A DNA stretch of 64,000 nt, taken from Rhexocercosporidium sp. MPI-PUGE-AT-0058 (lineage: Eukaryota; Ascomycota; Leotiomycetes; Helotiales). The notes under the pieces were generated by a model that saw only the letters and a list, made by a program, of their open reading frames with translations, did not search any database and was not told the origin of the DNA. Below, piece by piece: positions 60,709-64,000 of this stretch (its first letter is position 1; each line of letters opens with the position of its first letter). The stretch lies in assembly GCA_020746875.1 (NCBI GenBank), contig JAGTJL010000013.1:1550001-1614000 (forward strand), written 5' to 3'. Made by a program: the position numbers and the translations under genes.

Positions 60709-63504
60709 TCATTCCCTCTTCCTCCCACCAACCCTCCCCGCCCCCCTCAGTCCCCACCCACCAACCCCCACCACGATAATCATAGCAGCGAAACACGCAT
60801 AGAACGTCGCTCGATACCCATCCAGCATCCTCGTTACATCGTCTCCATTTCCCCTTCCTACTCCCCCACCTCTTTGTCCAGGTGTCCCTGTCCCAGACTT
60901 CGAAAAGGAAAAAGAGGCAGAAGAGGACGTAGAGGCAATAGATGAAGTAGAAGCAGAAACCGAAGCAGCAATAACAGCACCCACCGTCAACCCAACCGAG
61001 TTCCCGATCTGCGACACGGTGTTGAAGACCCCGCCCGCGAGGGACTGCTTCGTCGGCGGGAAGGAGGATGTTATTATCAGGTTGGAGATTGTGTAGAGGA
61101 CTGTGTTTTTGGTGGGGGGGGTTTTGTTAGCGGTGCCTTTTTGGGTGGGGGAGGGGTCTTTTTTTGGGTTGATGATGTGTGACGTGGATGTTTGTCTGTG
61201 GGTGTTGGGGGTTGGAGGATCTGAGGATCTGAAGCGGGATGGGAGAGAGGCAGAGGAAGAGGAAGGCATGACGGAGGGATATGATGTGATGGAAATGAAG
61301 GATATGAAAGGGGGGTGTAAAAAGAGAAGTGAAATGAACACCAATGTAAAAAAAACACTCCCCAATACCAAAAAGCCTCTTTTGGGAAAACAAATCTCAC
61401 GATATCAATCGAGAAAAGAATAAGAAAAAAAAGACAGAAACTCACCATCAGAACTCATCGGGCTCAACCCCACAGCCCAAAACGCACAAACCCAATAATT
61501 CCACTCTGGCCTCACGACGGCCATCAACACACACGCCAACGCCGAGAAGGCGGACGAGATGCCGACGAGGTACGTAGCGGGGATTTTGCGCACTAGGAGA
61601 CCGGTCGCGATGTTGGTTAGGAGACCGCAGACTACGGTGGGGAGGAAACGGAGGGAGGTGGAGAGAGGGGTGAGGTGTTGGATTTCTTGGAAGCTAGTTT
61701 GGATGATATATTAGATGGATTTGATTAGTTGTGACTGAGGATGGTGTTGTGGAAGGGGTATATGATGGAACATCGGTTTCGTTATTCAAGGAGTTTCATC
61801 GGTTTGATAAGAGGGGAAAGAAAGATTGAGCAAGTGAGACGTACAATAGTGTTGTGAAATATCCAAACGGATTGAAAGCTCCCCAAGTCAAGAACACCAC
61901 CACACATGTCGTAGTGAATGCCGATTGCTTCCAGATGGAATTCGGGATGATAGCTGGACGACCGAGACGTTCTTGTCTACCCATCCAGAGGATGAAGGTT
62001 GGGATTAGGAGGAGTGCGACGGTGAGGAGTGAGATATTCTGGGGGGATTTTATCGAGGATGCTGAGCTTGTGATGACTCTAGAGTTGCGTTTATGGTCAG
62101 TTCAGTCTTACTCGAAGAGAACAGAAGCTAATTAATGGGAGAATTAGGAAGCGATGGGACAAGGAAATAGGGAAACAAGGAGAAGAGAAAGATACTCACG
62201 CCAAAACATACGAGAGCATACTTATACTTCCCGTCGCGATAATAGCTCCTACCCAATCTATCTCCTTCCTCATCCGCTGCCATTTGCTCCTCGCTTGTCC
62301 TTCGTGTAGTTCCGGTTCTTCGTCTGCTGGGAGGCTGAAGACGGCCATGACGCAGAGGATTACGTTGAGGATTGTGGCGAAATAGAAACTTCTGTAAGAT
62401 GACCCGTGAGCTTGACCGTTCTCATCCATGTACAACTGCTTTTGCAGATTTATGGACGCTCGCTGGGCTCGCATGATGTTAGGAAGCATAATGAAAAGCA
62501 AACAAGAACTCACCACCTCCACCCTACCCTCTGCACAAATACACCCCCTAACACAAGTCCAACCGTATACCCAACCGGACTCGCCGCCCCCGTTGCTGCG
62601 AATGCAAAATTCCTTCTATTTCCTCCCTTTCCCCCCTCCCCCTCTCTCTCAGCCGGAAACGACGTCGAGACAATCCCTACCGCTGTAGTCAAGCACAACG
62701 ATATCGACAGACCTTGCAGGCCACGAAAGATTATAAGAGAAGTCCCGGATGGGGAGAGGCCACACCCGAGTGTAAAAAAGGAATAAAGTGTGCTACCGAC
62801 GAGGAAAGTTGGGCGGCGGCCGAGAATGTCGGCGAGACTGCCGGCGAGGAGAAGTGTGCATCCTGATGTTAGGCTGTGAGGAAAGTCAGATATGTATGAA
62901 GATTAGGAAATGGCGAGATTTACGCGTAGATAGACGCTGGCCTTTTGGAGGGTTAGTGGAGATTCGTTTACTTTGTAACTAAAATTTAGAGTGGGATATT
63001 ATCTCCTCCTCGCTTCCGCCACACTATTACGAGCTACTATCCTCTAAACCAAGAAAGTGAGGAGAGAGGTAAAGTAAGGCAACTCCTAAGCCAACAAAAT
63101 CCCGTTGATCAACAAATCGGTAGACTTTCAATTTTCGACAAACGAAAAACATACCAAAGTAACAACCCGATACCCAAGCCGAGGTCCTTAGCCATAGTCG
63201 GCAGCGCAACAGTCAAGATCCCACTTCCCATCGTATTCAAAAAGTTCACGCCCGCTACTGTGGTGACGACTGCCGTCGCTCGCCTTCTGGATAATTGTTT
63301 CGTCTCTTGAAGAATGTGGGGGCTTTCTGTTAACTCTTCTGCGACAAGTGGTGAATCCGCGAGCGAGATTGGAACATTGTTGTTGTTGTTGTTGTTGACA
63401 GATATTCTGGTAAAGTCGGCGCCTTGGGAGTGAAGGAGTGGGATAGGATAGAGCTCGATTGAAGGTGGGAGGGTTTGCGTAGATGTCATTATCGCTGGAG
63501 GCAA
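60709..63504 (-). CDS. MFS transporter, DHA2 type, with an 18-nt microexon
   Basis: Exon ends I can place: 63504-63155, microexon 62941-62924, then from 62873; further junctions near 62515/62385, 62205/62083, 61859/61694 and 61455/61104, then to the stop at 60709. The junction near 62515 is unsure (a strong GTGAGT donor would lose one residue of the GWRW motif). Marks: GVNFLNTMGSGILTVALPTMA in TM1, LADILGRRPTFLVGS (the loop 2-3 motif), RGLQGLSISLCLTTAVGIVS, TGAASPVGYTVGLVLGGVF (motif C, antiporter type). The last exon ends in a helix and a basic tail. An Asn run and Ser-rich inserts are present. The intron near 61.1-61.45 kb is ~350 nt. Met at 63489 is an alternative start. Substrate unknown. 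Confidence 0.85.
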
Positions 63505-64000
63505 TCCCTTGATTGCTTGCTATGGAAAAGAAAGACCTAATTGTCAAGTTCAATACATGAAACGCAAAAAATCGTTCAAGACAGAGGAACGACAAACATA
63601 CAGACACGTGTCTTGCAGTTTTGGTGTATCGCTTACGTGAAAACTATACAGGGGAGACTAATCACTGTTTGGCCAGCGGAGTGGGGAATTGGATGCGGTT
63701 GGTCAAGCTGGCAGCTTAATAATGCTTCAATATCCGTGTGCCTATTGCAGTAAAACTTCAACTTCCTTCCTAAGAGATGGGTCAGTCATCTTGGCTTAAG
63801 GTGAAATCATGTAGTATGGACAGGCAAAAGTGGGATGGGAATATGAGCTCGCGAAGTTTTACCCTGGACCAACCTAGGAAGAGTGCTGAAGCCAAGGTCA
63901 AGAAGTTCGTTATAGGCTTGGTGATAATCTTGGACCACGCGATGTTCAGTGCTCGATGACGCAGAAGTAGAATATTATACCAGTGCAGGGTTGTTCTCTG
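63505..64000. other. Right-edge sequence, presumed MFS promoter
   Basis: About 500 bases to the window end with short ORFs only; a CACGTG lies near 63606. No gene can be supported. Confidence 0.45.

Noticed and set aside
60467..60802. ORFs encoding FLSFFLSFF repeats
   Set aside because: They are translations of the TTTC microsatellite.
1..64000. CRISPR arrays, bacterial operons, ribosome-binding sites
   Set aside because: The DNA is eukaryotic; no regularly spaced repeats were seen.
1..64000. tRNA and rRNA genes
   Set aside because: I scanned by eye for B-box-like GGTTCGAATCC sequences and rRNA-like blocks and found none convincing. A tRNAscan-SE run would be decisive.

Overview
The window reads as nuclear DNA of a filamentous ascomycete (Pezizomycotina). 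Introns are short (about 47-130 nt) with GT..AG ends. The gene set includes a HET-domain protein, a NACHT-ankyrin NLR-like protein, a caspase-like protein, a GPI-anchored GH76 mannanase, secreted hydrolases and two DHA2 drug transporters. Class or species cannot be decided from the sequence. I rebuilt exon structures by hand from splice sites and reading phase; most models close to an exact multiple of three, and the exceptions are flagged.

Layout. 0-4.2 kb: the 3' end of one gene, then a full-length gene related to it, a 2OG-Fe(II) oxygenase-like protein that seems to have lost its first iron-ligand histidine. 4.3-7.4 kb: secreted S41 peptidase (reverse). 8.2-12.8 kb: NLR-like STAND protein (helical N-terminus, NACHT with an embedded ZZ zinc finger, ankyrin repeats). 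13.6-15.7 kb: NCS1 nucleobase/allantoin-type permease. 16.95-17.50 kb: a short element with terminal inverted repeats. 17.9-21.4 kb: proteasome subunit Rpn2, divergent from mRNA-capping RNA triphosphatase Cet1 (22.7-25.1 kb). 25.1-27.8 kb: long intergenic stretch with simple repeats and a possible decayed gene. 27.8-35.7 kb: four secreted or wall proteins (Ser/Thr/Pro-rich protein, M43 metalloprotease, GH5 mannanase, GH76 Dfg5/Dcw1-type protein) and an ammonia-lyase relic. 37.1-47.1 kb: three same-strand genes: a caspase-like protein with a C-terminal membrane segment, a ferric-reductase-type oxidoreductase and a membrane HET protein. 47.5-51.3 kb: BRCT-domain protein. 52.6-55.2 kb and 60.7-63.5 kb: two DHA2-type MFS transporters flanking a GPI-anchored phospholipase B.

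How they fit together. Rpn2, Cet1 and the BRCT protein are housekeeping genes. Around them lies accessory content of three kinds: secreted or wall-active enzymes, transporters, and proteins of self/non-self recognition and regulated cell death (NLR, caspase-like, HET). The most interesting part is 37-47 kb, where a caspase-like protease fused to a membrane-anchored C-terminal half sits beside a flavocytochrome reductase and a HET protein with several membrane helices. That these act together is inference from position and domain type only.
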